From Leifsonia shinshuensis (lineage in GTDB: Bacteria; Actinomycetota; Actinomycetes; Actinomycetales; Microbacteriaceae), in the NCBI RefSeq assembly GCF_031456835.1, contig NZ_JAVDVK010000001.1, forward strand, positions 2,604,001-2,668,000: 64,000 nt of DNA. Reading direction: 5' to 3'. The notes beneath the pieces were generated by a model. It had not been told where the DNA came from and ran no database searches. It saw only the letters and a list, made by a program, of their open reading frames with translations. The position numbers and the translations under genes were made by a program. Every line of letters starts with the position of its first letter. Position 1 is the stretch's first letter. Shown here in pieces: positions 43,802-52,500 of the stretch.

Positions 43802-44620
43802 TCAGAGGCGCCGCCAGTCGTCGGAGGTCAGGTGCGAGCCCGCCTGCGGACCCATCTGCAGCATCCCGCCGTCGACCGCCCAGGAGGCGCCGGTGACGTA
43901 CGACGCGGCGGGCGACGCGAGGAACGCGATCACCGAGGCGATCTCGCGGGCGTCGCCGGGGCGGCCGAGCGGGACGCCCGGACGGTGCACCTCGCGCGGG
44001 TCCTCGTCCTCGGCGTCGTTCATCGGCGTCGAGATCTCGCCCGGTGCGACCGCGTTCGCGGTGATGCCGTACTCGCCCAGCTCCAGGGCCAGCGTCTTCA
44101 GCAGCCCGCCGAGGCCGTGCTTCGCGGCGTCGTACGCGGCCGAACCGACGCGGGGCTGGTGCTCGTGCACGCTGGTGACGCCGATGATGCGGCCGCCGCG
44201 TCCCGCATCCACCATGCGCCGAGCCATGCGCTGGATGCACACGAACGCGCCGTCGAGGTCGGCGCAGACGGTCTTCCGCCAGGTCTCCCAGTCGGTCTCG
44301 AAGAAGGGCGTGCCGCCGTTGAGGCCGGCGTTGTTGACGAAGACGTCGCAGCCGCCGAGCTCGTCGGCGATGCGGTCGACGACGTCGCCGCACGCGGGGG
44401 CGTCGGTGGTGTCGAGCTGCGCGACGACAGCGCGGCGGCGGGCCTCGCGGACGAGACGGGCGGTCTCCTCCGCGCCCTCCTCGTCGGAGTGCCAGGTGAT
44501 GCCGACGTCCATGCCCGCCTGCGCGAGTGCGACCGCGGTGGCACGGCCGATGCCGGAGTCGGAGCCGGTGACGATGGCGGTGCGGGGGTCGGTGAGTTCC
44601 GGATACGAGTGATCAGCCAT
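43802..44620 (-). CDS. Short-chain dehydrogenase/reductase
   Basis: A 272-aa classical SDR: cofactor motif 'AIVTGSDSGIGRATAVALAQ', 'FVNNAGLNGG', catalytic Ser in 'GVTSVHEH', 'YDAAKHG' (Y-x-x-x-K) and 'NAVAPGEISTPM'. Similar to glucose-1-dehydrogenase-type SDRs. It diverges from the HAD gene across 56 bases. Substrate unknown. Confidence 0.85.
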   Translation of the reverse strand: MADHSYPELTDPRTAIVTGSDSGIGRATAVALAQAGMDVGITWHSDEEGAEETARLVREARRRAVVAQLDTTDAPACGDVVDRIADELGGCDVFVNNAGLNGGTPFFETDWETWRKTVCADLDGAFVCIQRMARRMVDAGRGGRIIGVTSVHEHQPRVGSAAYDAAKHGLGGLLKTLALELGEYGITANAVAPGEISTPMNDAEDEDPREVHRPGVPLGRPGDAREIASVIAFLASPAASYVTGASWAVDGGMLQMGPQAGSHLTSDDWRRL

Positions 44621-44676
44621 GCCCGGAACGGTGCACCCCATGCCTGGTGCGCGCAAGGGGTGGTAGTCGTGGAGCC

Positions 44677-45345
44677 ATGACGATCTCCGCAGTGCTCTTC
44701 GACGTCGACGGAACCCTGGTCGACTCCAACTTCCTCCACGTCGACGCTTGGAGCCGGGCGTTCGCCGAGATGGGCACCCCGGTGGACTCCTGGCGCATCC
44801 ATCGAGCCATCGGCCAGGACTCGGCGCGGTTGCTCGAGCAGCTGGTGGGCGAGCGGGACGAGGACTGGATCGGCCGCGCGAAGGACCTGCACTCGCGCTA
44901 CTACGTCGAGCAGGCGGGGCGGCTGCGCGCCTTCGACCGTGCCGCGGACCTGCTGCGCGAGCTCTCGTCCCGCGGCATCCGGGTGGTGCTCGCCACCTCG
45001 GCTCCTGAGGACGAGCTGGAACTGCTGATGAAGGCACTGGATGCCGACGATGCGATCCACGCGACGACCAACGCCGACGACGTCGAGACCGCGAAGCCGG
45101 AGCCCGGCATCATCGAAGTCGCGCTGCAGCGCGCGCAGTCGGACCCGTCGGACGCCCTCTTCGTCGGAGACTCGGTGTGGGACATGATGGCCGCCGCCCG
45201 CGCGCACGTCCGCTCTGCCGGGGTGCTGTCCGGCGGCGTCGGCCCGTCGGAGCTGCTCGAGGCCGGCGCGGTCTCGGTGTTCGACGACCCGGCCGACCTC
45301 CTGGACCGCATCGACGGCGTGCTCAGCGGCCGACGCTCGGCCTGA
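44677..45345 (+). CDS. HAD-superfamily phosphatase
   Basis: A 222-aa HAD subfamily I protein: motif I 'VLFDVDGTLVDSN', motif II 'VVLATSAPEDE', Lys in 'ETAKPEPGI', motif IV 'ALFVGDSVWDMMAA'. A helical cap is inserted after motif I. Typical of phosphoglycolate phosphatase or beta-phosphoglucomutase-like enzymes. It is the first of several small plus-strand genes. Substrate unknown. Confidence 0.85.
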   Translation: MTISAVLFDVDGTLVDSNFLHVDAWSRAFAEMGTPVDSWRIHRAIGQDSARLLEQLVGERDEDWIGRAKDLHSRYYVEQAGRLRAFDRAADLLRELSSRGIRVVLATSAPEDELELLMKALDADDAIHATTNADDVETAKPEPGIIEVALQRAQSDPSDALFVGDSVWDMMAAARAHVRSAGVLSGGVGPSELLEAGAVSVFDDPADLLDRIDGVLSGRRSA

Positions 45346-45425
45346 GCGCCCCGCACGACAAGCCTCTTGCCAAGCTCCGCGCTGTGGCGTTCCATAGGGG
45401 CGACGGCCCAGGGAGAGGAGTCGCC

Positions 45426-45725
45426 ATGTCGGCGAGCGAGCTCGAGATGTCCAGCGTGCGGTACCCGTACCGCGACCGCATCTTCCACGTGGAGAAGAAG
45501 TCGCCGGGAGTGTGGGTCGTCCTCGACGAGTCGCACGCCGAGCTCGGGACGCTGGTCCGCGTCGCCGTGGAGGGCGAAGAGCACGAGCCGGTCTTCGGCG
45601 CGGTGCCTCCCGGATACGCCGAGACGCTCCACGAGGGGTCGGACTGGCGGATGCTCGTCGCCTCCCTCATCAACGAGTCGCTCGACGCGGAGACCGCGGC
45701 CACCGGCAACCAGGGAGAGGCATGA
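45426..45725 (+). CDS. Small conserved hypothetical protein
   Basis: A 99-aa soluble protein ('RYPYRDRIFHVEKKSPGVWVVLDE' then 'GSDWRMLVASLINESLD') with no recognised motif. ATG 45426 follows a GGAGAGGAG ribosome binding site. Its stop overlaps the next start (ATGA), so it is coupled to the 115-aa gene. Confidence 0.6.
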   Translation: MSASELEMSSVRYPYRDRIFHVEKKSPGVWVVLDESHAELGTLVRVAVEGEEHEPVFGAVPPGYAETLHEGSDWRMLVASLINESLDAETAATGNQGEA

Positions 45726-46069
45726 GCGTCCGCCTCAACAAGAAGGCGCTGGAGCACGCCAGGAAGCTGGTCGAGCAGGGCAAGGTCGTGCACGACCAGC
45801 GCGACGACTGGAGCGAGCACGCCCCGAGCGCGGACGACGAGAACCGTTACATCGAGAAGAACGGCTGGGACGACTACGCGCTCTGGCATCTCGGCGAGGA
45901 CCCGGACAAGAGCGAGGAGACGAAGGGGCGGTTCAGCTTCCCCTACGGCGACTTCACGAAGGTGCACCGCTGCGCGGTCATCTCGCTGGAGAGCCGGGCG
46001 TCGCAGAACGACCACGACGACATCGCCCGCGAGACGAAGCGCCTGCTCGAGCTGATCGACGGGGAGTAG
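45722..46069 (+). CDS. Small conserved hypothetical protein
   Basis: A 115-aa charged protein: 'RLNKKALEHARKLVEQGKVVHDQRDDWSEHAP', 'WDDYALWHLGEDPDKSEETKG', and a C-terminal helix 'DDIARETKRLLELIDGE'. No membrane segment. Translationally coupled to the preceding gene. The tryptophan/histidine-rich middle might bind a ligand, but I do not recognise the family. Confidence 0.6.
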   Translation: MSVRLNKKALEHARKLVEQGKVVHDQRDDWSEHAPSADDENRYIEKNGWDDYALWHLGEDPDKSEETKGRFSFPYGDFTKVHRCAVISLESRASQNDHDDIARETKRLLELIDGE

Positions 46070-46092
46070 TCGCCGGGCTACGATACCCGGAG

Positions 46093-46287
46093 ATGAACGC
46101 GACGCTGCGCACGGCGCTCGGCTGGGTCGCCGCCGTGCTGCTGAACGTCGGCGTCTTCCTGGTCGTGGTCGGCCTGATCCTCCCCCGCACCGGTGGTGAC
46201 GCACCGGTGCTCGGTGTCGGCGCCGCCCTCTGCGTCGTCGGCGTGGTGGCGGGCGCCGGGTGGCTGGCGGGCCGGCCGCCGCGCTGA
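46093..46287 (+). CDS. Small two-helix membrane protein
   Basis: A 64-aa protein with two hydrophobic helices ('ALGWVAAVLLNVGVFLVVVG', then 'LGVGAALCVVGVVAGAGW'). ATG 46093 follows CCCGGAG. It ends before a strong terminator. Function unknown; like the 71-aa protein at 9276 in size only. Confidence 0.55.
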   Translation: MNATLRTALGWVAAVLLNVGVFLVVVGLILPRTGGDAPVLGVGAALCVVGVVAGAGWLAGRPPR

Positions 46288-46325
46288 ATCGCCCGACGCG
46301 CGGCCGCCTCGCATCCGGACACGCA

Positions 46326-46360
46326 GCGACCCCGCTCTGGGATGAGGAGAGCGGGGTCGC
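46326..46360. terminator. 12-bp perfect hairpin between convergent genes
   Basis: GCGACCCCGCTC (46326-46337) and GAGCGGGGTCGC (46349-46360) pair perfectly around an 11-base loop, between the 64-aa membrane protein and the minus-strand acidic protein. Confidence 0.75.
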
Positions 46361-46398
46361 CACGGCACCGGCGCGAGGCCGGTGGGTCGGTGGGTCGA

Positions 46399-46722
46399 TC
46401 AGTCCGGAGGCTCGCTGTGCCCGACGAGGTCGGGGTTCGACGGCTGATCGGCGGGGTCGAAGTCGGCGGGCGGCGGTTCGGCCTGGTCGGTTCCGGTGTC
46501 GCCGGCCGGGTTCTGGCCGCTGTTCGCGGTGACGTCCTCCGCGCCCTCGGGCGCGATGCCGGTCTCGCCCGGCGCGCTGACGTCGCCCGACTGGCCCGCC
46601 TCCGTCTCGGCCGGCTCGGCGGCCTGGGCGTCGCGCTCGGCGCCCTCCTCGAAGCGCTCCGGCTTGTCCTCGGCGGGCACGCCCTCGGCGTCGGTGTTCG
46701 GCAGTCCGCTGGTGTCGCTCAT
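46399..46722 (-). CDS. Acidic, disordered small protein
   Basis: A 107-aa protein rich in Glu, Asp, Pro, Gly and Ala, without hydrophobic segments ('ERFEEGAERDAQAAEPAETE', 'PPPADFDPADQPSNPDL'). It is probably unstructured. The start ATG 46722 is supported by GGAAGGAG. A similar 70-aa acidic protein lies 22 bases upstream. Function unknown. Confidence 0.55.
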   Translation of the reverse strand: MSDTSGLPNTDAEGVPAEDKPERFEEGAERDAQAAEPAETEAGQSGDVSAPGETGIAPEGAEDVTANSGQNPAGDTGTDQAEPPPADFDPADQPSNPDLVGHSEPPD

Positions 46723-46744
46723 GCTTCGCTCCTTCCCGGCAGCC

Positions 46745-46957
46745 CTACGGCTGGCCCTCTTCGCTGTACGAGGTCGCGGAGTCCGCATCCTCGTCCGTCC
46801 GGCGGGCGTCGTCGAGATCCGGGATCACGTCCTGGATGACGTCCCTGTCCGCCGTGGGCTGGACGGCGCCGCCGTCGTCACCCTCGAGGTCGCCGGCCAG
46901 CCCGTTGGTGGGGTCGTGGCCGGTGACCGGTTCCTGTGCATCGCGCGAATCGGTCAT
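46745..46957 (-). CDS. Acidic, disordered small protein
   Basis: A 70-aa acidic protein ('GLAGDLEGDDGGAVQPTADR', 'DLDDARRTDEDADSATSYSE'). It is probably cotranscribed with the 107-aa acidic protein 22 bases downstream. No recognised family. The ATG at 46957 was chosen; an upstream in-frame start would add an unlikely Arg/Cys-rich stretch. Confidence 0.5.
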   Translation of the reverse strand: MTDSRDAQEPVTGHDPTNGLAGDLEGDDGGAVQPTADRDVIQDVIPDLDDARRTDEDADSATSYSEEGQP

Positions 46958-46970
46958 GCGGCACACACAA

Positions 46971-47020
46971 CGCCGGGGCCCGCGAGCCCGCAAGGGGTAC
47001 CTCCCCGCGGTGCCCCGGCG
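46971..47020 (-). terminator. Hairpin after the 945-aa membrane protein gene
   Basis: CGCCGGGG (46971-46978) pairs with CCCCGGCG (47013-47020), with a shorter GC-rich pairing inside. It lies 14 bases past the stop of the minus-strand membrane protein gene. Confidence 0.55.
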
Positions 47021-47033
47021 TATCGTCGTCCGG

Positions 47034-49871
47034 CTACCGGATGCGCTCGATGACGTCCAGCAGCGCCACCCGGTACTGCGGCGCGGACTGGTAGTCGGGA
47101 TGCGTCGCCACCTTCACGAGGTAGCGCGGCGGGCCGAACTCGTCGGCGCCCCGGTCGAGGTCGTCGGGCAAGCCACGGTCGAGCCGGTAGCTGTTGATCG
47201 GGAAGCCCAGGTAGTCGGTGCGGCGCCACAGGTTGATCCAGCCGACGGATCCATCGGGCTGGGTGAGCAGGTCCACCAGCGACGGGTCGTCGGCGTCCGA
47301 TTCGCTGACGACCACACGCCCGCCGTCCTGGTCGAGCTCGACCTGCGTGAACCAGGGGTCGGCCTTGCCGAGCAGCGGACGTCGCGATCCCAGGGTTCCG
47401 AGCGCGTCCGGCCCGAACAGCTCCGGAAAGAAGCGCCCGAAGTACACGCGCAGCTGGGCGCCGTAGGTCAGGAGCCCGACGTTGCGCAGCCGGTCCGCGT
47501 CGTCCGGTCGCAGGGTGAAGAGCGTCGAGACCGCCAGGACCGCCCCGAGGCTGTGCGCCGACAGCACCACGCTGAACGGCCGCTCCTCGGCGAGCGCCCG
47601 CTCCTCCTGACGGTCGCGCCATTCGAGCCGTGCGGCGAGGTCGAGGTCGGCCGGCGGCTGCAGGTCGTGGGTGAGCCAGTCGGTCACCCGGTCGCGCACC
47701 TCGGGCACGACGCGCTCGGCGTAGCAGGGCGGACCGAAGGGATGCCCGGCGCGCGGCAGGAAGCACATGAGGTCCCACATCACGCTGATCGGGCGCTCCT
47801 TGGCCGTCAGCGCGTTCTCCACGACGACGATCAGGATGGCGGCCGCGATCACCGTCAGAGCCGGCCCCACCAGGCCGTCGATCGCCCGGAACACCGTCGT
47901 GTACGACACGGCGAGCGCGACCACGAACCCGATCGTGAGCAGCAGGGCCAGGATTCCGAGGATGGGCTCACCGCGATGCACCAGGGCCGCCAGCCGCCGC
48001 GCGCGCAGGATCTTCAGCGCCAGGCGGTCGGCGGTCGTGCTCGCGCGGATGCGGCCGTACTGGTACGAATCCACCCCTTCGAGGAGGGGCCGGCGTCCAT
48101 CGACCGTGCGCGGCGTGGTGAGCAGCGGGATCCAGCGCAGCAGCGGGAGGGCCATCCCGGTGACGACGAGCGCGAAGGCGATCGCGATGAACGGGAGGAC
48201 GTCGCCGAAGTTGTGGTAGACGATCGGGGGCCGGAGAACACCGTGGGGCGGCGCCGCACAGCCGCACGGCGGGGAGCCGCTCACGAGCCAGCCCTGCACC
48301 CCGAGGACGAGCAGGGTGGACAGGATCATGGCGGCGCCGAGCGCGAGGAGCATCAGCACACCGGGACCCATGCCGGCCCACCCCTCCGCCTGGAAGCGCT
48401 CCGGGTGACCGACGCGCCGGCCCGGGCGCGACCGCGGCCACCACCAGACGACGATGAGCTGCGCGAGCGTGAGCACCGCAGCGATCAGGAAGAGCGGCAG
48501 GCGCAGCGCACCCGGGTCCGCATCCTGCGTCGGCGGGTTCTGCGCGACCCCGACCAGGAAGGCGAGGCCGGCGCCCGTCATGAGCACGATCGACAGCCAG
48601 TGCGGGACCCCCCGGCGCCAGCCGAGCGCCGAAACGCAGATCGCCAGCAGAACGCCCAGGATGATGGACGGCGCGGTCGCGAGGCCGAGGAACGCACCGG
48701 TTCCCGGCACCTCGTACTGGCCGCCGAACCACAGCGACGCACCCACATACAGGTAAACGACGACGGCTGCCGCGAGCACCCAGCCGGTGACCGTGCCGGT
48801 CCGGCGGAGCCGGTCGCGCAGGAACTCGTCCACCGACTCCCGGCCGGTGTTCGTGGTCTCGGCGAGCACTCCGACGAGCACGATCGTCACGACGAGCCCT
48901 GCTGCTGCGACGATGCCGCCGATGAGGGCGAGCACGTCGCCGGTGCGCAGCGCACCGCCGAGGCACTCCCCGGAGACGAACGTCTGCAGCTTGGCGCACT
49001 CCTCCACGCCGGCGAACATGCGGTCCCACGAGAGGAGCAGTGCCACCAGCAGGAACGCGGCCGCGAGGTGCAGGCGCTCGGTCGGCGAGCCGACCCGCGC
49101 CGTCCGCCAGAAGCCCTCCGAGGCGAGCGGACGGAGGCGCCCCTTCCGCTGGACGCCGCGGCCGCCCATCCGGTCGGCGGCGTCGAAGATCGCCGCTTCG
49201 TACCGCACCCGCGCGCGGCGGGACACCACGAAGAGGAGGAGCACGCCGGCGATCGGGACGAGCGACAGCAGCGACAGCTGCGGACCGCGCCAGCTCAGCG
49301 GCTCGGTTCCGAAGAATCCGGTGACCGCGCTCGGGAGGGCGGTGCACGCCGTGCCGGAGACGCACTGCACCCCGAGGTCGAGGCTCACCGAGCCCAGTGC
49401 GCAGACGTAGAGCAGGGTCAGGCCGAGCGCGAAGATGCGCAGCGACGCGCCGCCGACCCCGGCATCCCACTCGCCGCCGGGTCGCTGGGTCGGGATGCGC
49501 CGGGTCCAGTAGGCGGTGTTCGCCAGGCCGAACGGCGCCAGCAGCAGCCAGGCCAGCTGCACGAAGAGCTGCCCGATGAACAGGAGGGGCCCGGAGCCGT
49601 AGCGGGCGAGCCGCCCCCACGAGTACGCCTCGGTGCGCACCCCCTCCGGCGGCACCGACGGGTCGGCAGTGCCGGGCGGATCGTCCGGGTCGCGGTCCGC
49701 CTGGTCCTGATCGGGCGCCCACCAGAACCCGCCGTTCTCGTCGCCCTGCGTCTGCCGCAGCTCGCTCTGCTCCCGCCCGAGGATCTCGGTCGGCGGCGTG
49801 TTCTTGATGCCGTGGATCCTCAGCTCCAGCACGCGATGCGGCCACGTGCCCTCGGGTGCCTCTTCGCTCAT
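47034..49871 (-). CDS. Large membrane protein with lipase-like nucleophile motif
   Basis: A 945-aa protein. Residues 13-24 ('RVLELRIHGIKNT') look like the first strand and oxyanion 'HG' of an alpha/beta hydrolase. Roughly 10-12 hydrophobic helices follow (~95-710). The C-terminus has 'PFSVVLSAHSLGAVLAVSTL' (Ser774 in A-H-S-L-G) and 'VATHPDYQSA'. This reads as a hydrolase domain interrupted by a membrane block. No close family is recognised. It could be a lipase-like enzyme acting at the membrane; catalytic Asp and His are not certain. ATG 49871. Confidence 0.65.
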   Translation of the reverse strand: MSEEAPEGTWPHRVLELRIHGIKNTPPTEILGREQSELRQTQGDENGGFWWAPDQDQADRDPDDPPGTADPSVPPEGVRTEAYSWGRLARYGSGPLLFIGQLFVQLAWLLLAPFGLANTAYWTRRIPTQRPGGEWDAGVGGASLRIFALGLTLLYVCALGSVSLDLGVQCVSGTACTALPSAVTGFFGTEPLSWRGPQLSLLSLVPIAGVLLLFVVSRRARVRYEAAIFDAADRMGGRGVQRKGRLRPLASEGFWRTARVGSPTERLHLAAAFLLVALLLSWDRMFAGVEECAKLQTFVSGECLGGALRTGDVLALIGGIVAAAGLVVTIVLVGVLAETTNTGRESVDEFLRDRLRRTGTVTGWVLAAAVVVYLYVGASLWFGGQYEVPGTGAFLGLATAPSIILGVLLAICVSALGWRRGVPHWLSIVLMTGAGLAFLVGVAQNPPTQDADPGALRLPLFLIAAVLTLAQLIVVWWWPRSRPGRRVGHPERFQAEGWAGMGPGVLMLLALGAAMILSTLLVLGVQGWLVSGSPPCGCAAPPHGVLRPPIVYHNFGDVLPFIAIAFALVVTGMALPLLRWIPLLTTPRTVDGRRPLLEGVDSYQYGRIRASTTADRLALKILRARRLAALVHRGEPILGILALLLTIGFVVALAVSYTTVFRAIDGLVGPALTVIAAAILIVVVENALTAKERPISVMWDLMCFLPRAGHPFGPPCYAERVVPEVRDRVTDWLTHDLQPPADLDLAARLEWRDRQEERALAEERPFSVVLSAHSLGAVLAVSTLFTLRPDDADRLRNVGLLTYGAQLRVYFGRFFPELFGPDALGTLGSRRPLLGKADPWFTQVELDQDGGRVVVSESDADDPSLVDLLTQPDGSVGWINLWRRTDYLGFPINSYRLDRGLPDDLDRGADEFGPPRYLVKVATHPDYQSAPQYRVALLDVIERIR

Positions 49872-49942
49872 CCGCCCGCCGTCCCTCCGTGCGACGGGCG
49901 CAGACTACTCCGCGCGGGGTGGATGCGGCTACGGCGGCGAGG

Positions 49943-50587
49943 TCAGCCTCCCGCGAGCGCGCTGCCCGTCAGCTCGTGACGCGAGAAGGTGTAGACGAAG
50001 CAGTAGTACGAGCGGGCGCCGGTCGACCACTGCGCGGCCGTGCCGGGGTATCGGAGGTCGACCTGCACGTCCTCGTTCCAGACCGCGACCCAGTGCCAGT
50101 CGAGGTGCTGCTCGCAGAGGTCGCTGACCTGCGCGTCGAGCGCATCCGTACCGGGGAAGGGCGCGACGGCCGGCTGGGACAGCGTGCCCTTCCAGAGCAG
50201 CTGCGCGAGGTGCGGCGCCGAGCAGTCCACCACCGGGTAGGCGGGCGCCTCCTTGGAGTCGTATGTCTGCAGGCAGTCGCCGGCGGTGAGGGTGTCCAGC
50301 GCTTGCGCGGGGACGGTCGCCACATGGGTGGAAGTCGGACGGGGCGGCAGGCCGCGGGGCCCCGGGAGCGGTTCGAGGGTGTGCCGCGACACCGGCTGCG
50401 GCTCGGACGAGGCGGCCGACGAGGTGCCCGCGCTCGGGAAACCGACCGCTGCGAGCCCGACCGAGACGAGGACGCCGCCCACCGCCACGGTGGCGGCGAC
50501 CAGCAGCATCCAGCCGCGGCGCGACATCCCCTCGACGGTGCGCCCGCCGGCGTGCGGGATGCGTTCGCGGCGTCGGTCGAGTCTCAC
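49943..50587 (-). CDS. Septum-formation-family membrane-anchored protein
   Basis: A 214-aa protein. One N-terminal helix (~22-45, 'RRGWMLLVAATVAVGGVLVS') anchors an extracellular domain. The domain 'LTAGDCLQTYDSKEAP', 'YPVVDCSAPHLAQLLWKG', 'FPGTDALDAQVSDLCEQHL' matches the actinobacterial septum-formation family, with paired cysteines. Exact function is unknown. Start 50587. Confidence 0.75.
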   Translation of the reverse strand: MRLDRRRERIPHAGGRTVEGMSRRGWMLLVAATVAVGGVLVSVGLAAVGFPSAGTSSAASSEPQPVSRHTLEPLPGPRGLPPRPTSTHVATVPAQALDTLTAGDCLQTYDSKEAPAYPVVDCSAPHLAQLLWKGTLSQPAVAPFPGTDALDAQVSDLCEQHLDWHWVAVWNEDVQVDLRYPGTAAQWSTGARSYYCFVYTFSRHELTGSALAGG

Positions 50588-50670
50588 ACCGTCACCTTAG
50601 AGGCGGCGCCTTCGAACTGCGGTCCAGATGCCTGTGGTGGACGCGGGCTGCACGGCGTAGTGTCCGTCGT

Positions 50671-50895
50671 ATGAGCAACCCAGAGCAGCCGATCGGCGAC
50701 GCACGCGACAACCTCGAGGGCAGCTACACCGAGGTCGACGGGGAGGCGCCGCACGAGCGTACCGTCCACGGCCAGTACACCGAGACCGACGGCGTCGGCC
50801 CGGAGGACGTCACGGAAGGCACGTACACCGACGCGGACGAGCCCGTCGACGCACCGGAAGGCGAGTACACCGAGGGCGACTACGACGAGCCCTGA
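50671..50895 (+). CDS. Small acidic repeat protein
   Basis: A 74-aa acidic protein built from four repeats of ~16 residues with the pattern G-x-Y-T-E/D-x-D: 'GSYTEVDGEAP', 'GQYTETDGVGP', 'GTYTDADEPVD', 'GEYTEGDYDEP'. No membrane segment. It is divergent from the septum-formation gene. It may bind cations or a partner surface; no function is known. Start ATG 50671. Confidence 0.6.
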   Translation: MSNPEQPIGDARDNLEGSYTEVDGEAPHERTVHGQYTETDGVGPEDVTEGTYTDADEPVDAPEGEYTEGDYDEP

Positions 50896-50936
50896 GTCCG
50901 GCGGGCGCGGGGCTCGCGGGCTCCGCGGTTGACGCC

Positions 50937-51125
50937 TCAGGCGTAGCGCTTGCGCGCCTTCTCGGCCTGCGCCTTCGCCTTCTTGCGCGCCTTCTTCACA
51001 TCCGGCGAGTTCCAGAACGACGTGAAGGTCTCGGTGAGCTGCTCGTAGCGCTCACGGCCGGCGCGCGCGCCGAGGATGTACGCGGCCGCAACGACGGCCA
51101 GGATGACGAGGGTCTTTGGACGCAT
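50937..51125 (-). CDS. Small YtxH-like membrane protein
   Basis: A 62-aa protein: one N-terminal helix ('TLVILAVVAAAYILGARAG') followed by a basic helical tail ('DVKKARKKAKAQAEKARKRY'), as in YtxH-type stress proteins. Start ATG 51125. Function unknown. Confidence 0.6.
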   Translation of the reverse strand: MRPKTLVILAVVAAAYILGARAGRERYEQLTETFTSFWNSPDVKKARKKAKAQAEKARKRYA

Positions 51126-51141
51126 GCCTCGACGCTAAACC

Positions 51142-51771
51142 TCACGCAGCCTTCTGGGAAGGGCCGTACGCGAGCCTGTGGAGAAGCGCGTGCAGGGGCC
51201 CGGCGAGGAAGAGCAGGAACAGCCACCACAGGTTGATGGCGGGGATCAGGACGGCCAGGACGAGCGCCGCCGCCATGAGCAGGAGCTCGGCCAGACCGCG
51301 GGTCCGGTCGATGTCGGCGCGTGCCTCCTCGGTCATCAGGTCGGGATTCCGGACCAGCACGGTGCCGATGAGCCGCGTCGCCAGCGTCGCCAGCAGCATG
51401 TTCCCGATGTACAGGGCGTAGACCTCGGGCCGCTGACCCCCGCTCGCCGAGATCACGTTGGCGCTGAACGGGATCACCACGATCGCCAGCAGCCAGAGGA
51501 AGTTGAACCAGACGATCGCCGCGTTGTAGTCGCGGACCGTCTCGAAGATGCGGTGATGCACCACCCAGAACCGGGCGATGACGGCGAACGAGACGACGAA
51601 CGCGAAGATCTCCCAGAAGTTCTCTCCGATGAACGCCCCGAACGAGGCGTGGCCGATCTGCGACGCTTCATCCACGAGCGGCAGGATGAGGATCGTGATC
51701 GCGATCGCGACGGTCGCGTCCGAGAAGTTGACCAGCCGGTCGAGCCCGCGTTCGGTCCTGATCACCGCCAT
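51142..51771 (-). CDS. TMEM175-family potassium-channel-like protein
   Basis: A 209-aa protein with about six hydrophobic helices. 'RLVNFSDATVAIAITILILPL' holds the F-S-D motif of helix 1 that defines TMEM175/DUF1211 channels, and 'FWVVHHRIFETVRDYN' follows. Known bacterial members conduct K+ as tetramers. ATG 51771 is the usual start; GTG 51789 is an in-frame alternative. Confidence 0.82.
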   Translation of the reverse strand: MAVIRTERGLDRLVNFSDATVAIAITILILPLVDEASQIGHASFGAFIGENFWEIFAFVVSFAVIARFWVVHHRIFETVRDYNAAIVWFNFLWLLAIVVIPFSANVISASGGQRPEVYALYIGNMLLATLATRLIGTVLVRNPDLMTEEARADIDRTRGLAELLLMAAALVLAVLIPAINLWWLFLLFLAGPLHALLHRLAYGPSQKAA

Positions 51772-51819
51772 GCGGTCATTCTGCCCCACGTGAGTCTGCT
51801 TCGCCGGTCGGCGGACGCG

Positions 51820-52500
51820 TCAGCCGGCGATCCACTCGGGGCGGAGGCGCTCGACGCCGTCCAGGATGAGGTCGAGCCCGGTCAGGAACTCCTCCTCGTA
51901 GTCGTACCCGGCCCGGGCGAGCTCGGCCGCCACTTCGAGCAGGTGGGGGAACCGCTGCGCGAGCTCCGGCGGCGTGGCCTCCAGTTTGCGGGCGGCGGCC
52001 TCCCCCGACTCCTCGGGGGTGCCGAACGGGAGCGTCTTCTCCTGCAGGGCGAACCCGTAGACGTACGCGTCGAGGGCCGAGGTGACGTGCACCGTCGTGC
52101 GGAAACCGAAGCCCGCGCCGCGCAGGCACCCCATCATCGCGTCGTGCTGGAAGAGGTTGGCGGGGCCGGGACGCATCCGTCCCTCCAGCAGCCCGACCGC
52201 CCACGGGTGGCGCCGCAGGGCGTCGCGCAGGGAGATCGACCGCCGGCGCATCGCCTCCCGCCAGCCGAGCTCCGGCGCAGGAGGCTCGACCTCCGCCCAC
52301 ACCCGGTCGACCATGCCGTCGAGAAGGTCCTCCTTGTTGGCGACGTGCTTGTAGAGGGCCATCGGAACGACGCCCAACCGCTGCGCGAGCTCCCGCATGC
52401 TGAGGCCGTCGAGGCCTTCGCTGTCGGCCAGGGCGACACCCGCATCGACGACCCGGTCGGGACTGAGCGGCTGGCGAGTCGGCGTCGCGTCCCTTGACAT
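51820..52500 (-). CDS. TetR-family transcriptional repressor
   Basis: A 226-aa protein. Helix-turn-helix at ~15-60: 'VVDAGVALADSEGLDGLSMR', 'ELAQRLGVVPMALYKHVANK'. The C-terminal half matches TetR_C-type ligand domains ('HPWAVGLLEGRMRPGP', 'LDAYVYGFALQE'). The start ATG 52500 directly abuts an operator-like palindrome, so the mRNA is probably leaderless and the gene autorepressed. It is divergent from a DUF4386 gene that it likely controls. Confidence 0.87.
   Translation of the reverse strand: MSRDATPTRQPLSPDRVVDAGVALADSEGLDGLSMRELAQRLGVVPMALYKHVANKEDLLDGMVDRVWAEVEPPAPELGWREAMRRRSISLRDALRRHPWAVGLLEGRMRPGPANLFQHDAMMGCLRGAGFGFRTTVHVTSALDAYVYGFALQEKTLPFGTPEESGEAAARKLEATPPELAQRFPHLLEVAAELARAGYDYEEEFLTGLDLILDGVERLRPEWIAG

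Noticed and set aside
46836..49979. Plus-strand open frame of 1047 codons
   Set aside because: It is antisense to the 945-aa membrane protein, whose hydrophobic helices and motifs make the minus strand the coding one.
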